Positions 1 through 11,423 of a stretch of 64,000 nt of DNA are shown in pieces (position 1 is the stretch's first letter; each line of letters starts with the position of its first letter). This DNA is from Proteus vulgaris (GTDB lineage Bacteria > Pseudomonadota > Gammaproteobacteria > Enterobacterales > Enterobacteriaceae), in the NCBI GenBank assembly GCA_901472505.1, contig LR590468.1:3261501-3325500 (forward strand), in the 5' to 3' direction. Position numbers and translations under genes: made by a program. The notes under the pieces were generated by a model. The model ran no database searches, had not been told where the DNA came from, and saw only the letters and a program-made list of their open reading frames with translations.

Positions 1-1392
1 CTTGAACCAATTGCTGGATCTTTACCTAATTTAATCATGATCATTGGGATTAACACACCCATCATAGCGGCCATTAAGGAGATTAAGCACCATCGCCATT
101 GTCATTACGGCACCCATAGCAAGGTCACCATAAAGGAAGAAGGTGACAATCCCCATTATCCCCCCCCCAAACAACGCCGTTAATTAAGGCGACGCCAAGC
201 TCTCTTAAAATTAAGAATGAGAAGCTTCCGGTTTGAATTTGGTGCAGTGCTAAGGCACGTACAATCATTGTAATAGTTTGATTACCCGTGTTACCCCAAT
301 ACCTGCAACAATTGGCATTAGTGTGGCAAGCGCAACTAATTGCGAGATAGTATCTTCAAAGACACCGATAACACGGGAAGCAACGAAAGCGGTACATAAG
401 TTGATAGCAAGCCAAGTCCAACGTGTTTTAACGGCTTGTCCGACTGGAGCGAAAAACGTCCTCTTCTGGGCTCAACCCCCCCATACGACGAATATTGGTA
501 TCACTCTCTTCGTGCATGTTATCAACGATATCTTCAACAGTTAATCGACCCATTAAAAGACCATTACTATCAACAACAGCAGCTGAAATTAAGTCATAAC
601 GTTCGAACGCGCCCGCAGCATCTTCGCCTTTTTCTTCGGGCATAAAGCTCACGGTATCTGTTTTCATTACATCTGAGACAAGTTTGTCCAGGAGATTGCG
701 TTAAAACAGTGGTTAATGGAAGTTCGCCTAACAGATGATTTTTATTATCAATAACGAAAATTTTATCCGTTGCTTCAGGAATAGAGCCTCGTTGGCGTAA
801 ATAGCGTTGTACGGTTTTTAGCGTTACATTGCCTCGCACAGTGACGAACTCAAAGTCCATCATTTGACCCACGCTGTCTTTGGGATATTGCAGGACTTCT
901 CTTATCCTATTACGCAGGCTTGGTTCTAAATAGGTAAGAAGGCGACGCATTGTATCGCGGGGGTAAGTGCTCTGCAATGTACGCTTGCTCATCCACATGT
1001 AATGTGGCAACCGATCGTAATAATTCACGGTCGGTCATATCTTTAATTAAGCTGTCCCAAACGGCGACAGACGCTTCGACTAAAACAGCACCACGTTCAT
1101 TATTATCAACCAAATGCCACAATGCGAGACGTTCGTCATAGGGAAGGGCTTCAAGAATATCTGCAATATCTGCCGCGTGTAGATCTTGTAGTAATTCTCG
1201 AACAGTGGTGATTTTTTCATGAAGTTCATGGTGGCTCAGCCTATCATTTTCACTTGCTTCCCCTAAAACGGTTTCAACAAAATGATCATCTTCAAGAAAG
1301 ATACTCAAAATTTGCTGACGCAGGAGTGCCACTTTTTGTGAATACGGGTTGATGGCAGCCGCAGTATCATTGTTGATAGCTGGTTGAGACAT
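1..1392 (-). CDS. mgtE: Magnesium transporter MgtE, multiple frameshifts, cut by window edge
   Basis: MgtE-family Mg2+ channel of the inner membrane. Read in order after correcting frame, the protein has an acidic N-terminal MgtE_N helical domain (residues 1 to about 140), a tandem CBS region, and the start of the membrane domain with the family's glycine- and asparagine-rich segment near plus-strand position 290. The last roughly 40 residues lie beyond position 1. The reading frame breaks about six times: extra bases near 959-963, 688-689, 452-456, 160-168 and 74-75, and one missing base near 294-297. Each break rejoins a continuous MgtE-like protein, so I read them as sequence errors rather than decay. 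It lies downstream of ppx and is separated from it by a hairpin. Confidence 0.85.
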
Positions 1393-1580
1393 GTTATTCC
1401 TTTTTAATTCTTACGAGGGAGATAACCATTAACAATAATTATTCCATTTTAGGATGATTATCGGTTTTCTCCGTATAAAAAATATGAATCTTGAACAATA
1501 TTGCGTCGATGATGTTCATATTGTGGTCACAAATCAAACCCATGTTGTTATGTGATAGTGGTTGTAAGATAGATGCAACA

Positions 1581-1606
1581 AAAGACGCATTGGATAGCGT
1601 CTTTTT
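1581..1606. terminator. Hairpin terminator between ppx and mgtE
   Basis: An 8-bp perfect stem (1581-1588 with 1597-1604, AAAGACGC/GCGTCTTT) has an 8-base loop and short T tracts on both strands. It lies just past the ppx stop codon and upstream of mgtE, so it most likely ends the ppk-ppx transcript. Confidence 0.6.
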
Positions 1607-1624
1607 CTGTATAATATCATATTG

Positions 1625-3157
1625 TTAAGCAGATTCCTCTTTTATATCCAGTTTCCAGCCAGGAACTGACTGCCAATGCTCTTGTTCTTTTTCTAAATCC
1701 AATTCCATCAATGTGTTATCGGAAAGATATTTTTTAGGAAAATAAAGAGTCCAATGATTTTCATCAGTAACTAAACGCAAAGATGCTGGTTTTGTTGTCG
1801 ATTGTCGCTGATTATTAAGTAAAGTTGCTAATCTCAGTATTTGTACGAGTGGGAAATACTGTTTCTTTTTATAAAGATTAAATTTAGGTAGCTCATCCAA
1901 TTTAATCCCTTTACGGTGATAGCGAACTAAGGTTGTTAATAAGAGTTGTTGTTCTTGATTAAAACCCGGTAAATCTGTATTTGAAAGAATATAGGCTGAA
2001 TGGCGGTGCAACCCACTTAAATTAATGCTTAATCCGACTTCGTGTAACATAACCGCCCAAACCAAGATGGCTTCTAGATCAGGGCGAACGAGTTTTGGGT
2101 TTTGTTGCGCCCATTGCTCGTAAAGGGATTGCATCGTTTCAAGCACCCGCTTTGCTTGCTCTCTATCAATATTATAGTGTTCGGCAAGGCTCTTGGCTGT
2201 ACGTTGGCGAATATCTTGATGGCGAAATCTACCTTCCATTTCATACAATACACCTTCACGTAGTGCTCCATCGGAGAGGTGTAGCGCTTTTAATCCCAAA
2301 GAATCAAAAATACCGCATAAAATCGCCAAACCGGGTACGAAAACATGCTTACGCTCATCAGATAATCCCGGTAACGAAATATCTTTAAATCTTTTAAAAC
2401 GTAACACTTGCTTTGTTAACATAAGTAGGCGTTCAGGTGTGATAACACCGTCTTTTTCGCCAAACTCAACTAAGATCTCATGAGCAGCTTTAATCGTACC
2501 TGATGCCCCTAAAGCAACATCCCAGCCGGTCATTTTGTATTGCCATGCTATTTTTTCCATTTTACGCGCAGCTTTTTCTCGTGCTTTACGAAAAGCAGAC
2601 TCGCTGATTTTTTGTTCAGGAAAAAATTGGCGACTAAAACTGACACAACCCATACGTTGGCTTTCAATTAATATAGGCTCAAAATTTTCACCAATAACTA
2701 ATTCCGTTGAGCCACCACCAATATCAATAACAAGCTTTCGGCCTTTTTCAGATTGCGTATGTTCAACGCCCATAAAGATAAGTCGGGCTTCTTCATGTCC
2801 TGAAATAATTTCTATAGGGTAAGGGATGACTTCTTTTGCCCGTTGAAGAAAGACTTTTGCATTAGTAGCAACACGCAATGTATGCGTACCGACAACGGTC
2901 ACATTTTCTGCAGGAAAGCCCTGTAACCTTTCAGCAAAAAGAGAAAGGGCAGAAAGTCCACGTAACATAGCTTCTTCGCTTAACTCATTGTCATCGTCAA
3001 GACCATCAGCGAGATAAACGCGCTGTTTTAAGCGACTTAATACTTGCAATGCGCCATTAACAACACGTGCAATTATCATATGAAAACTATTAGAGCCGAG
3101 GTCTATAGCCGCAATTTCTAAAGGACGAGGTGAAGAGTCATCTTGTGATAAAGGCAT
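1625..3157 (-). CDS. ppx: Exopolyphosphatase
   Basis: Processively hydrolyses inorganic polyphosphate from its ends, releasing orthophosphate. At 510 aa it matches the enterobacterial Ppx length. The N-terminal Ppx/GppA actin-like fold shows the phosphate-1 motif [10 protein letters not shown] (residues 17-26), the SGHEEARLI segment that carries the catalytic glutamate, and the phosphate-2 loop DIGGGSTEL. The C-terminal half is the HD-like helical domain ([20 protein letters not shown]). The start follows the ppk stop by only a few bases, so the two genes form the usual ppk-ppx operon of opposing enzymes. Confidence 0.95.
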   Translation of the reverse strand: MPLSQDDSSPRPLEIAAIDLGSNSFHMIIARVVNGALQVLSRLKQRVYLADGLDDDNELSEEAMLRGLSALSLFAERLQGFPAENVTVVGTHTLRVATNAKVFLQRAKEVIPYPIEIISGHEEARLIFMGVEHTQSEKGRKLVIDIGGGSTELVIGENFEPILIESQRMGCVSFSRQFFPEQKISESAFRKAREKAARKMEKIAWQYKMTGWDVALGASGTIKAAHEILVEFGEKDGVITPERLLMLTKQVLRFKRFKDISLPGLSDERKHVFVPGLAILCGIFDSLGLKALHLSDGALREGVLYEMEGRFRHQDIRQRTAKSLAEHYNIDREQAKRVLETMQSLYEQWAQQNPKLVRPDLEAILVWAVMLHEVGLSINLSGLHRHSAYILSNTDLPGFNQEQQLLLTTLVRYHRKGIKLDELPKFNLYKKKQYFPLVQILRLATLLNNQRQSTTKPASLRLVTDENHWTLYFPKKYLSDNTLMELDLEKEQEHWQSVPGWKLDIKEESA

Positions 3158-3161
3158 AAAA

Positions 3162-5244
3162 TTACGCTCGTGATCCGGGTTGTTCTAACAATTTAATGTA
3201 CTCATAGACAGCAAGCTGGGAACGAATTTTACGTTTATTTCCACGAGGAACATAGCTATTTGTTAAATCTTTATCGATAAAACGCGCTTTAACGGTGTCA
3301 TTAAATTGAATATCTAATATATCAAGAACGCGTTGTTTCAGTTGAGGATCAAGTAAAGCCACCGCAACTTCAATACGATAATCAAGATTTCGCGTCATCC
3401 AATCGGCAGAAGATAAGAAAATTTTCTCATCACCTTTATTGGTGAAAACATAAACGCGATCGTGTTCTAAAAAGCGATCAACAATACTGGTGACTTGAAT
3501 ATTTTCACTAAATCCTGGCTGGTTAGGCACTAAAGAGCACATGCCTCGCACTAAAAGTCGGACTTTCACACCAGCTTCTGATGCGTCATAAAGGCGATTA
3601 ACCAACTCTTCATCGACTAAATTATTCACTTTTAAAGTAATGCCAGCAGGATGCCCGGCTTGAGCACTGTGAATTTCATTAGTAATGAATTGGTTTAAAA
3701 GAGTTCGTGAATTTTGGAGGTGAAACCATCAAATGCTCAAAAGTAACAGGGCGGTAAGGGTTTTCAATAAAACTAAAGACGCGACGTACTTCATTGGTTA
3801 TTTCAGTATTTGCTGTTAATAGCGAATAGTCAGTATAAAGACGCGCTGTTTTTTCGTTAAAATTCCCAGTACCAATGTGGGCATAACGAATAATTTCGCC
3901 ATTTTCTAATCGAGAAATGATAAATAATTTTGCGTGAATTTTTAAACCCGGTGCAGAGAAAATAACGTGAACACCAGCCTCTGTTAAGCGTTTTGCCCAA
4001 TGAATATTGGCGGCCTCATCAAAACGAGCTTGTAACTCGACAACCACAGTGACGCGTTTACCGTTGTGTGCGGCGTGGATCATGGAATCGATAATCCGAG
4101 AGTCTTTTGCAACACGGTAAATATTGATTTTGATTGAAATAACGCTTGGGTCAAAAGAGGCTTGGCGCAACAACTCCAGCACATGTTCAAAGGTATGATA
4201 AGGATAATAAAGTAAGACGTCTCGTTCCCTAATGGCATCAAAACCATTACGAAAATTATCAAACCAAATATGACGTAAACGCGGAATAGGTTTATTTAAG
4301 AGAAATTTACTGCCTTCATTTGGAAAGTTAATAAAGTCTTTAAAGTTATGATAACGCCCGCCTGCGATAACGGAGTCGTTATTTGATAAACCTAATTTAC
4401 TGCGCAGTAACGCCACCATTTCATCTGGCATATCACGTTGATAAACAAAACGCACAGGCTCTGCGGTAAGGCGTTGCTTTAAGGTTGATGACATCATTTC
4501 CAGTAAACTAGATTCCATTTCTGTCGCAAGATCGTATTCTGCATCTCGCGTCATTTTCATCGAATAAGCATTTAATGAGTCATAATCAAAAAAGCCTTTA
4601 AAAACTTCATCAAGGCAGTAACGTAAAATATTATCCAATAAAATCATGGATTTTTTCTTACTGCGTCCTTGATCAGTAGGTAGGATCACAAAGCGAGGAA
4701 CTTTATCAGATGGAATTTCTAATAAAGCATAATGAATCGTTTGCCCTTGTGCAATTTCAACGGCTAAATAGGTATAGTCATCTTTAAGAAACTCAACCAA
4801 ATTAGTTTCAGGATTAATTAAAATGGGCGTAATGTGTTTTCTTAAATTTTGACGAAAATATTGGCGTAACCAGATTTGTTGATTAGGCGAGATTTGACGC
4901 TCATTAATTAAGAAGATTTGATTTCGTGCCATTTCGAGCAATAAATCGTTATATAAAGCATCGAACTCTTGGTCAGCCTTAGCCACTTTTGATTGAATTT
5001 TTTTGATAAGATGACGAGCATGGCTTGAGGCAGAGCGAGAGCCTCGCTCCTCATTAATTAAAATACGACGTTTGACATCCGCAAAACGGACTTTATAAAA
5101 TTCATCAAGATTATTTGAGTAGATCCCCAGAAACCTGACTCTTTCAATTAACGGGTTTCGTTTATCAGCAGCTTCTTGTAATACACGTTCGTTGAACGCA
5201 AGCCAACTGATTTCTTTATCAATATAGAGTCGTTCCTGGGACAT
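3162..5244 (-). CDS. ppk: Polyphosphate kinase, one frameshift
   Basis: Makes polyphosphate reversibly from ATP through a phosphohistidine intermediate; membrane-associated in E. coli. Two reading frames join into one protein of about 690 aa. The first part runs from the PP_kinase_N region ([17 protein letters not shown]) through the catalytic histidine segments KIHAKLF and [13 protein letters not shown]. The second carries the C-terminal phospholipase-D-like domain ([36 protein letters not shown]). The break is at plus-strand 3716-3717, where one extra G (C on the coding strand) shifts the frame after MVSP; removing it restores the family sequence. Probably a sequencing error. Co-transcribed with ppx. 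Confidence 0.92.
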
Positions 5245-5290
5245 CTGAACTCCAACTAGGGTTAAAGTTAAATCTTAATATCTGAATAAA

Positions 5291-5881
5291 TCAGACATGT
5301 TGCTTAATAGTCGCACCCGGTTTGACAAAGTTTTCGGGCTTCGCTTCTTTGGCTTTTTGCTCAAAATAAGGTGCTTGGAATGTACACATTCTAATTGCAG
5401 AACGATAAGCACCGTTAACAAAAAATTCATCTATTAAATCACCTTCTTTTTTAAAACCAAGCTTTTCATAAATATGAATCGCTTTAGCATTTTCTTTATC
5501 AACGATTAAATAGAGTTTGTATAAATTAAGAACAGAAAAAGCATAATCCATGGCTAATTTTGCCGCTCGTGCTGCATAGCCATGACCTTGATGTGCAGGT
5601 GCTATGATAATTTGAAATTCGGCACGACGGTGAACATAATCAATTTCAACTAACTCGACAAGCCCTACTTTAGTGCCTTCACTTTCAGCAATAAAACGGC
5701 GTTCACTTTGGTCGTGAATATGTTTTTCATATAAGTCACTTAACTCAATAAAAGCCTCATAAGGTTCTTCAAACCAATAGCGCATCACGCTGGCGTTGTT
5801 ATCAAGTTTATGGACAAAAGAGAGATCTTCTCGTTCGAGAGGACGTAATTTTATAGGTGGAACTTTCTTACCACCGGACAT
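5291..5881 (-). CDS. speG: Spermidine N1-acetyltransferase
   Basis: GNAT-fold cytoplasmic enzyme that acetylates spermidine and spermine with acetyl-CoA, limiting polyamine toxicity. The sequence follows E. coli SpeG closely ([36 protein letters not shown]; acetyl-CoA-binding region [18 protein letters not shown]). I place the start at 5881 rather than the longer open frame to 5929, because a GAGGTG ribosome-binding site precedes that ATG and the family begins just before the KLRPLER segment. This gives 196 aa, ten more than E. coli. It is a single-gene unit between ppk and purN. Confidence 0.92.
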   Translation of the reverse strand: MSGGKKVPPIKLRPLEREDLSFVHKLDNNASVMRYWFEEPYEAFIELSDLYEKHIHDQSERRFIAESEGTKVGLVELVEIDYVHRRAEFQIIIAPAHQGHGYAARAAKLAMDYAFSVLNLYKLYLIVDKENAKAIHIYEKLGFKKEGDLIDEFFVNGAYRSAIRMCTFQAPYFEQKAKEAKPENFVKPGATIKQHV

Positions 5882-5929
5882 AAGCACCTCGGTGAATGCA
5901 TTGAATAAAAAGAGAAAAGGGTGACACAA

Positions 5930-5971
5930 AAAAAGTCACGCGGGCTACAGTGTAGCACAATGTGACTTTTT
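5930..5971 (-). terminator. Terminator downstream of purMN
   Basis: A 10-base arm at 5930-5939 (AAAAAGTCAC) pairs with 5962-5971, enclosing a second small stem (GCTAC/GTAGC). The flanking A and T runs give a U tract in the leftward direction, just after the purN stop. Confidence 0.65.
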
Positions 5972-5987
5972 AGCTTAAACGAAATAG

Positions 5988-6617
5988 TTAATCAAGATTG
6001 TCGAACAGTGCAATATCATCAAGATAAGCTTGATTGTTCTTCATTGTCAATCGGTCTTCAGCTAACCAACGGATCGCTAATGGGTAGATACGATACTCTT
6101 CTATTTGTATTCTAGCTTGTAATGATTGTTCAGTGTCATCGGGAAAAACCGGAATACGCGCTTGAATAATCATTGGGCCACCATCAAGTTCTTCAGTGAC
6201 AAAATGGACGGTAACGCCATGAAAAGGATCTTTATTCGCTAAAACCTGGCGATGAGTATGCAATCCTGGGTATTTGGGGAGCAAAGAAGGATGAATATTT
6301 AATAATTTATGCTGATAATGAGCGACAAAAGCAGGTGATAAAATACGCATAAAACCCGCTAAAACCACGATATCAGGTTGATAAACATCAATTTTTTCAA
6401 TTAACGCTTTATCGTAATCAGCGCTATCATTAAATTGGGTTGGATCAACAAAATAAGCCGGAATATCAGCCTGTTTTGCACGTTCAAGGCCATAAGCATT
6501 CGCTTTATTGCTTAAGACAGCAACCACATTACCTGTGATTTTATTTGCCCTACAGGCGTCAATAATCGCCTGTAGGTTGCTGCCGTTTCCTGAAATAAGG
6601 ACAACGATATTTTTCAT
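5988..6617 (-). CDS. purN: Phosphoribosylglycinamide formyltransferase 1
   Basis: Third step of de novo purine synthesis: transfers formyl from 10-formyl-THF to GAR. At 209 aa it is typical. Visible signatures are the phosphate-binding NGSNLQAI near the N-terminus, the catalytic asparagine and histidine in NIHPSLLPKYPG, and the catalytic aspartate in TEELDGGP. The gene follows purM with a 13-base gap in the classic purMN operon, so it should share the PurR-controlled promoter upstream of purM. Confidence 0.96.
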   Translation of the reverse strand: MKNIVVLISGNGSNLQAIIDACRANKITGNVVAVLSNKANAYGLERAKQADIPAYFVDPTQFNDSADYDKALIEKIDVYQPDIVVLAGFMRILSPAFVAHYQHKLLNIHPSLLPKYPGLHTHRQVLANKDPFHGVTVHFVTEELDGGPMIIQARIPVFPDDTEQSLQARIQIEEYRIYPLAIRWLAEDRLTMKNNQAYLDDIALFDNLD

Positions 6618-6630
6618 TCACATGTTTTCA

Positions 6631-7671
6631 TTAGTTAATAATAACTTGTGCTTCACCTGTCGCTTGTGGCGCAATTTCACCGATAAGCCATGCATTTTCA
6701 CCACATTCAGCAAGGTGAGTTAATGTTTTTTCAACATCATTTGGGTTGACAGCAATTAACAGTCCGACACCGCAGTTAAAGGTGCGATACATCTCATGCG
6801 TGCTGACTTGTCCTGCTTCTTGTAACCATTTGAAGACAATAGGCCATTCCCAGCTTTTACTTTCGATACGTGCTTGCGTATTTTCTGGTAGTACCCGAGG
6901 AATATTTTCCCAGAATCCCCCACCAGTAATATGTGCAACTGCATGAATATCAACATTTTCAATTAATGACAGCAGTGATTTCACGTAAATACGTGTAGGT
7001 GCTAATAGGTGATCAGCGAGTGATTTGTCACCAAGTGGAGTACTGTCCGCTTGTGTATTACTGACTTCAAGAATTTTTCTGACTAATGAATAACCATTGG
7101 AATGAGGGCCATTGGATGCTAGAGCTATTAATGCATCACCAGTTTTAACTTTGCTACCATCAATAATCTCTGATTTTTCAACTACGCCGACACAAAAGCC
7201 AGCGATATCATAATCATTACCGTGATACATCCCCGGCATTTCTGCTGTTTCACCGCCCACTAATGCACAGCCTGATTGCTTACAGCCTTCAGCAATACCC
7301 GTTACAACACGAGCTGCGGTATCGACATCTAATTTTCCTGTGGCATAGTAGTCAAGGAAGAAAAGGGGTTCGGCACCTTGAACAATTAAATCGTTGACAC
7401 ACATTGCGACTAAATCAATACCGATGTCATCATGGCGATTTAAATCCATCGCAAGGCGGAGTTTTGTACCCACACCATCGGTGCCTGAAACTAAAATAGG
7501 TTCGCGGTATTTAGATGGAATGGCACATAATGCACCAAAACCACCTAAACCGCCCATCACTTCAGGACGGCGAGTTTCTTTTACTACACCTTTGATACGA
7601 TCGACTAAAGCATTACCTGCATCAATATCGACACCGGCATCTTTATAGCTGAGAGAGGATTTGTTAGTCAC
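6631..7671 (-). CDS. purM: Phosphoribosylformylglycinamidine cyclo-ligase (AIR synthetase)
   Basis: Converts FGAM to AIR with ATP, the fifth step of purine synthesis. At 346 aa it matches PurM. The N-terminal AIRS domain has [16 protein letters not shown] and the ATP-binding [13 protein letters not shown]; the C-terminal AIRS_C domain includes [19 protein letters not shown] and [13 protein letters not shown]. It is first in the purMN operon and diverges from upp, with a PurR-type palindrome in the 232-bp spacer, the same arrangement as in E. coli. Confidence 0.97.
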   Translation of the reverse strand: MTNKSSLSYKDAGVDIDAGNALVDRIKGVVKETRRPEVMGGLGGFGALCAIPSKYREPILVSGTDGVGTKLRLAMDLNRHDDIGIDLVAMCVNDLIVQGAEPLFFLDYYATGKLDVDTAARVVTGIAEGCKQSGCALVGGETAEMPGMYHGNDYDIAGFCVGVVEKSEIIDGSKVKTGDALIALASNGPHSNGYSLVRKILEVSNTQADSTPLGDKSLADHLLAPTRIYVKSLLSLIENVDIHAVAHITGGGFWENIPRVLPENTQARIESKSWEWPIVFKWLQEAGQVSTHEMYRTFNCGVGLLIAVNPNDVEKTLTHLAECGENAWLIGEIAPQATGEAQVIIN

Positions 7672-7735
7672 GTAGAGCCCTCACGGCAAGTTGCTGTTAA
7701 GAAAAAAATGTGTGCGAGCGTTATTCTAACAGGCA

Positions 7736-7751
7736 AAGCAAACGTTTGCGA
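7736..7751. promoter_or_regulatory. PurR operator candidate between purM and upp
   Basis: AAGCAAACGTTTGCGA contains the perfect palindrome GCAAACGTTTGC and fits the PurR consensus ANGCAANCGNTTNCNT at all fixed positions but the last. It lies 65-80 bases upstream of the purM start. PurR control of purMN is established in E. coli; operation here is inferred. Confidence 0.8.
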
Positions 7752-7903
7752 GGATCTTCTTTCTAGGTCACAATTATTCATGTTGGTGCGGTTAAAAGCT
7801 GTGCGTTTGATCAAAATCAATAGAAAAACGATGGAATGTTGGCAAAAAAGCGGTATAATCTCGCGATTTTTTTGTCAGGCTGCGTCGTACATTAGGAGAA
7901 ATT

Positions 7904-8531
7904 ATGAAGATCGTTGAGGTAAAACACCCACTCATTCAACATAAATTGGGGCTGATGCGAGATCATGATATAAGCACTAAGCGCTTTCGTGAACTGGCTT
8001 CAGAAGTTTCCAGTCTACTGACGTATGAAGCTACCGCCGATTTAGCAACAGAGACGGTAACAATTGAAGGTTGGTGTGGTCCGGTAGAGATAGAACAGAT
8101 TAAAGGAAAAAAAATCACAGTAGTTCCTATCCTCCGTGCAGGTATCGGGATGATGGATGGAGTATTAGAAAATATTCCTAGTGCCCGAATCAGTGTAGTT
8201 GGCGTTTACCGCGATGAAGAAAACCTTAAAACCCGTCCCTTACTTCCAGAAATTAGCATCCAATATTGAAGAGCGTATGGCTCTTGTTGTTGACCCTATG
8301 TTAGCAACAGGCGGCTCTATGATTGCCACAATTGATCTATTAAAAAATGCGGGCTGTACTTCAATTAAAGTATTAGTACTGGTTGCTGCCCCTGAAGGTA
8401 TTAAAGCATTAGAAGAAGCTCATCCTGATGTAGAGCTATATACTGCATCAATTGATAGCCATCTTAATGAGCATGGGTACATCGTTCCAGGTCTTGGCGA
8501 TGCGGGTGATAAGATATTTGGTACAAAATAA
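7904..8531 (+). CDS. upp: Uracil phosphoribosyltransferase, one frameshift
   Basis: Pyrimidine salvage enzyme forming UMP from uracil and PRPP. After frame correction the protein is about 208 aa, as in E. coli. The N-terminal part reads [21 protein letters not shown] and the C-terminal part contains the PRPP loop [12 protein letters not shown] and the uracil-binding [12 protein letters not shown]. The frame breaks at the A run 8228-8231: one extra A after the VYRDEENLK segment. A TATAAT -10-like hexamer lies at 7854-7859 and AGGAGA precedes the ATG. A terminator follows, then the uracil permease uraA. Confidence 0.93.
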
Positions 8532-8536
8532 TAATT

Positions 8537-8565
8537 AAGCCGACTTTGATAGTCGGCTTTTTTTT
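8537..8565 (+). terminator. Rho-independent terminator after upp
   Basis: Stem 8537-8545 with 8551-8559 (AAGCCGACT/AGTCGGCTT), 5-base loop, followed by a run of T. It lies between upp and uraA, so uraA expression would need read-through or its own promoter. Confidence 0.85.
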
Positions 8566-8647
8566 GGACCACTTCTTCGCTTTATCTTGTTCTATAGTTA
8601 GAAAATATAAACCAATTTCACATTCATATTAAAGAGAGGTCGTAAGC

Positions 8648-9949
8648 ATGACTCGTCGTGCAATCGGGGTAGAAGAGCGCCCACCATTATTACAAACAAT
8701 CCCGTTGAGTCTTCAACATCTGTTTGCAATGTTTGGCGCTACCGTACTTGTGCCAATTTTATTTAAAGTTAATCCGGCAACAATATTATTATTTAACGGG
8801 ATCGGAACCCTGCTCTATCTCTTTATTTGTAAAGGACGCATTCCTGCTTATTTGGGTTCAAGTTTTGCGTTTATCTCACCAGTACTTTTACTTTTACCAT
8901 TAGGGTATGAATTAGCTCTTGGGGGATTCATCGTCTGTGGCGTGTTATTTTGTCTTGTGGCAGGTATTGTAAAAATAGCAGGACGAGGCTGGATTAATGT
9001 GATGTTCCCTCCTGCGGCAATGGGCGCAATCGTTGCCGTCATCGGACTAGAGTTAGCAGGAACGGCAGCCGGAATGGCGGGCTTATTACCCAGTGCAGAT
9101 GCGCCAGTTGATAGCCAAACATTGCTTATTTCTATGGTTACTTTAGGTGTGACTATCTTAGGTTCTGTGATGTTTAGAGGATTCCTTGCTATTATTCCTA
9201 TTCTTATCGGGGTGTTAGCAGGTTATGCGCTCTCTTTTTTCTTGGGCGTTGTTGATGTTACCCCAATTAAAGAAGCTAACTGGTTTGCACTACCTACGTT
9301 CTATTCTCCGCGTTTTGAATGGAGTGCTATTTTTATTATCTTACCCGCAGCATTAGTGGTTATTGCGGAACACGTTGGACACCTTGTTGTTACAGCAAAT
9401 ATAGTACAACGTGATTTAATGAAAAATCCAGGCTTACATCGCTCTATGTTCGCAAACGGTTTCTCTACCATTATTTCGGGTTTCTTTGGTTCAACACCAA
9501 ATACGACTTATGGTGAAAATATTGGTGTGATGGCTATCACTAAAGTTTATAGTTCATGGGTGATTGGTGGTGCGGCAATTCTCGCCATTTTATTATCTTG
9601 TGTCGGCAAACTAGCCGCAGCTATTGCAGCCGTACCTGTTCCAGTTATGGGGGGAGTATCTTTATTACTTTATGGTGTTATTGGAGCTTCAGGTATTCGT
9701 GTCTTGTTAGATTCGAAAGTTGATTACAATAAACCACAAAACTTGATATTAACGGCTATTATTCTGATTGTCGGTGTGAGCGGTGCTTCCATTCAAATTG
9801 GTGCTGCTGAATTAAAAGGTATGGCATTAGCAACCATCGTGGGTATTGTTTTAAGTTTAGTCTTTAAACTAGTCAGCATTGTTCGCCCTGAAACAGAATT
9901 AGTGGATAACACCATTGAATCGGTAAGTGGTACAGCAAATAAAAAATAA
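8648..9949 (+). CDS. uraA: Uracil permease UraA
   Basis: Proton-coupled uracil importer of the NCS2 (nucleobase:cation symporter-2) family in the inner membrane. At 433 aa it has the expected series of about 14 hydrophobic segments. Family-defining stretches include QHLFAMFGATVLVPILF near the N-terminus, AEHVGHLVVTANIV (with the conserved Glu and His), and GFFGSTPNTTYGENIGVMAI. GAGAGG precedes the start. It follows upp as in E. coli, coupling uracil uptake to its phosphoribosylation. Confidence 0.95.
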   Translation: MTRRAIGVEERPPLLQTIPLSLQHLFAMFGATVLVPILFKVNPATILLFNGIGTLLYLFICKGRIPAYLGSSFAFISPVLLLLPLGYELALGGFIVCGVLFCLVAGIVKIAGRGWINVMFPPAAMGAIVAVIGLELAGTAAGMAGLLPSADAPVDSQTLLISMVTLGVTILGSVMFRGFLAIIPILIGVLAGYALSFFLGVVDVTPIKEANWFALPTFYSPRFEWSAIFIILPAALVVIAEHVGHLVVTANIVQRDLMKNPGLHRSMFANGFSTIISGFFGSTPNTTYGENIGVMAITKVYSSWVIGGAAILAILLSCVGKLAAAIAAVPVPVMGGVSLLLYGVIGASGIRVLLDSKVDYNKPQNLILTAIILIVGVSGASIQIGAAELKGMALATIVGIVLSLVFKLVSIVRPETELVDNTIESVSGTANKK

Positions 9950-9971
9950 GCGATATGCTGAAGTTAATGAA

Positions 9972-9998
9972 AAAGGTGGATAATTTCCGCCTTTTTTA
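9972..9998 (+). terminator. Terminator after uraA
   Basis: Stem 9972-9980 with 9986-9994 (AAAGGTGGA/TCCGCCTTT, one G-U pair), followed by T residues, shortly after the uraA stop. Confidence 0.75.
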
Positions 9999-10187
9999 TT
10001 GCACTTTACTTTTATGTTAATATGAAAAACTAAGATTTTTGATATTTTAAGTGTTTAAAACTTAGAAAAGCATCATTAATTCAATCATGATGTTTATTTA
10101 AATAAAATAAATGAGACAATGGGGGCTAATTCTTGTGCGAAATAGACATCTTATCTGCTATTTGAATGATGTTTGTTTTAAGGTGGG

Positions 10188-11423
10188 ATGCGTCTCAAAA
10201 AAGGTATAACGCAATTTATGGAAAAGCTGATTGAAATTTATGATTTCATTACATCAAAGCAGATTTTTACCACAGTATTTTTAGTTATTGTGCTACTGGT
10301 AGTCTGGTTTTTCGCCAAGATGATTTTCCGCAGAATAGCAAAGCGATTGCTTTTTTTATTTACTGAACTTTCAGATGAAGAAACTATTGAAGATATCGCT
10401 AAAAAGAGTGCCTCTATCGTTGCGGTAACATTAGTTCTCTATATTAATCAGTTATTACCATCTTTTTCACATGAGATGAATGTGATCTTTGAGACGGTTG
10501 CTCGAGCTTTTATTATTATCAATATTGCCTCATTGCTTAATAATGCCCTTGATATCTTTAATATTAGGCATGCAAAAAAAGCATGGCATCGGAATAATTC
10601 TATCAAAGGTTATATTGAAATTGCCAAAATTGTCGTTTGGATAATTTCTTTTATCCTGATTATTGCTCTCTTTACTGAGCAATCACCACTTATTATTATC
10701 TCAAGCTTTGGTGCTATTGCTGCGGTATTAATGTTTGTTTTTCAACATACTCTTATTTCATTTGTTGCCAATATTCTTATTTCCAACGGCAAAGTATTAA
10801 AGCTTTATGATTGGATAGAATTGCCAAGTAGCAATATCAGTGGCGAGGTGATTGATATCGCATTACACACCATCACCATACGTAATTGGGATAACACGAT
10901 TTCACGTATTCCGACAAAGGATTTTTTGACAGAAAAATATACTAACTGGCAACCGATGTTTTCATCAGGAGGACGTCGGATTAAACGTAGCTTTTATATT
11001 GACCAATCTTCTATTTCATTTGCGACGGAAGAGTTGGTTCTTGAATTAAAAAATACTGTACCTCTTCGTAAGAGCATAGAAGCGATGCTTGAAGGCAAAG
11101 AAGAAGAAATTGGTGATATTAATGTATGGTTAGAAACAAAAGGGGTGACCAATTTACAGCTATTTAGAAAGTACATGCTAAATTGGATAAAAATGCGTGG
11201 CGATGTTCGACCTGATATGTATTTGGTGATCAGAACAATGCCACCAACTCCAATGGGATTACCTGTAGAGTTATACTGTTTTACCCGAGCAACGACTTGG
11301 GTTGAATATGAAGAAACACAATCTGAAATTTTTGAGTATATAAACGCATCAGCTAAATATTTTAAGCTCGATATTTATCAACAGCCGTCAGGTAATGATG
11401 TTGCGAAATTAAAATTCAAATAA
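10188..11423 (+). CDS. MscS-family mechanosensitive channel (YbdG-like)
   Basis: Inner-membrane channel-like protein of 411 aa. About five hydrophobic segments fill residues 30 to 200, ending in the MscS pore-type stretch IIISSFGAIAAVLMFVFQHTL. The soluble MscS beta domain follows (GKVLKLYDWIELPSS; HTITIRNWDNTISRIPT), then a long C-terminal domain with SGGRRIKRSFYID, a stretch shared with E. coli YbdG. YbdG contributes to osmotic downshock response; that role is inferred. Start choice is uncertain: AAGGTGGG lies tight against the ATG at 10188, and a second in-frame ATG at 10218 is possible. It is a single-gene unit between uraA and hda. Confidence 0.85.
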   Translation: MRLKKGITQFMEKLIEIYDFITSKQIFTTVFLVIVLLVVWFFAKMIFRRIAKRLLFLFTELSDEETIEDIAKKSASIVAVTLVLYINQLLPSFSHEMNVIFETVARAFIIINIASLLNNALDIFNIRHAKKAWHRNNSIKGYIEIAKIVVWIISFILIIALFTEQSPLIIISSFGAIAAVLMFVFQHTLISFVANILISNGKVLKLYDWIELPSSNISGEVIDIALHTITIRNWDNTISRIPTKDFLTEKYTNWQPMFSSGGRRIKRSFYIDQSSISFATEELVLELKNTVPLRKSIEAMLEGKEEEIGDINVWLETKGVTNLQLFRKYMLNWIKMRGDVRPDMYLVIRTMPPTPMGLPVELYCFTRATTWVEYEETQSEIFEYINASAKYFKLDIYQQPSGNDVAKLKFK

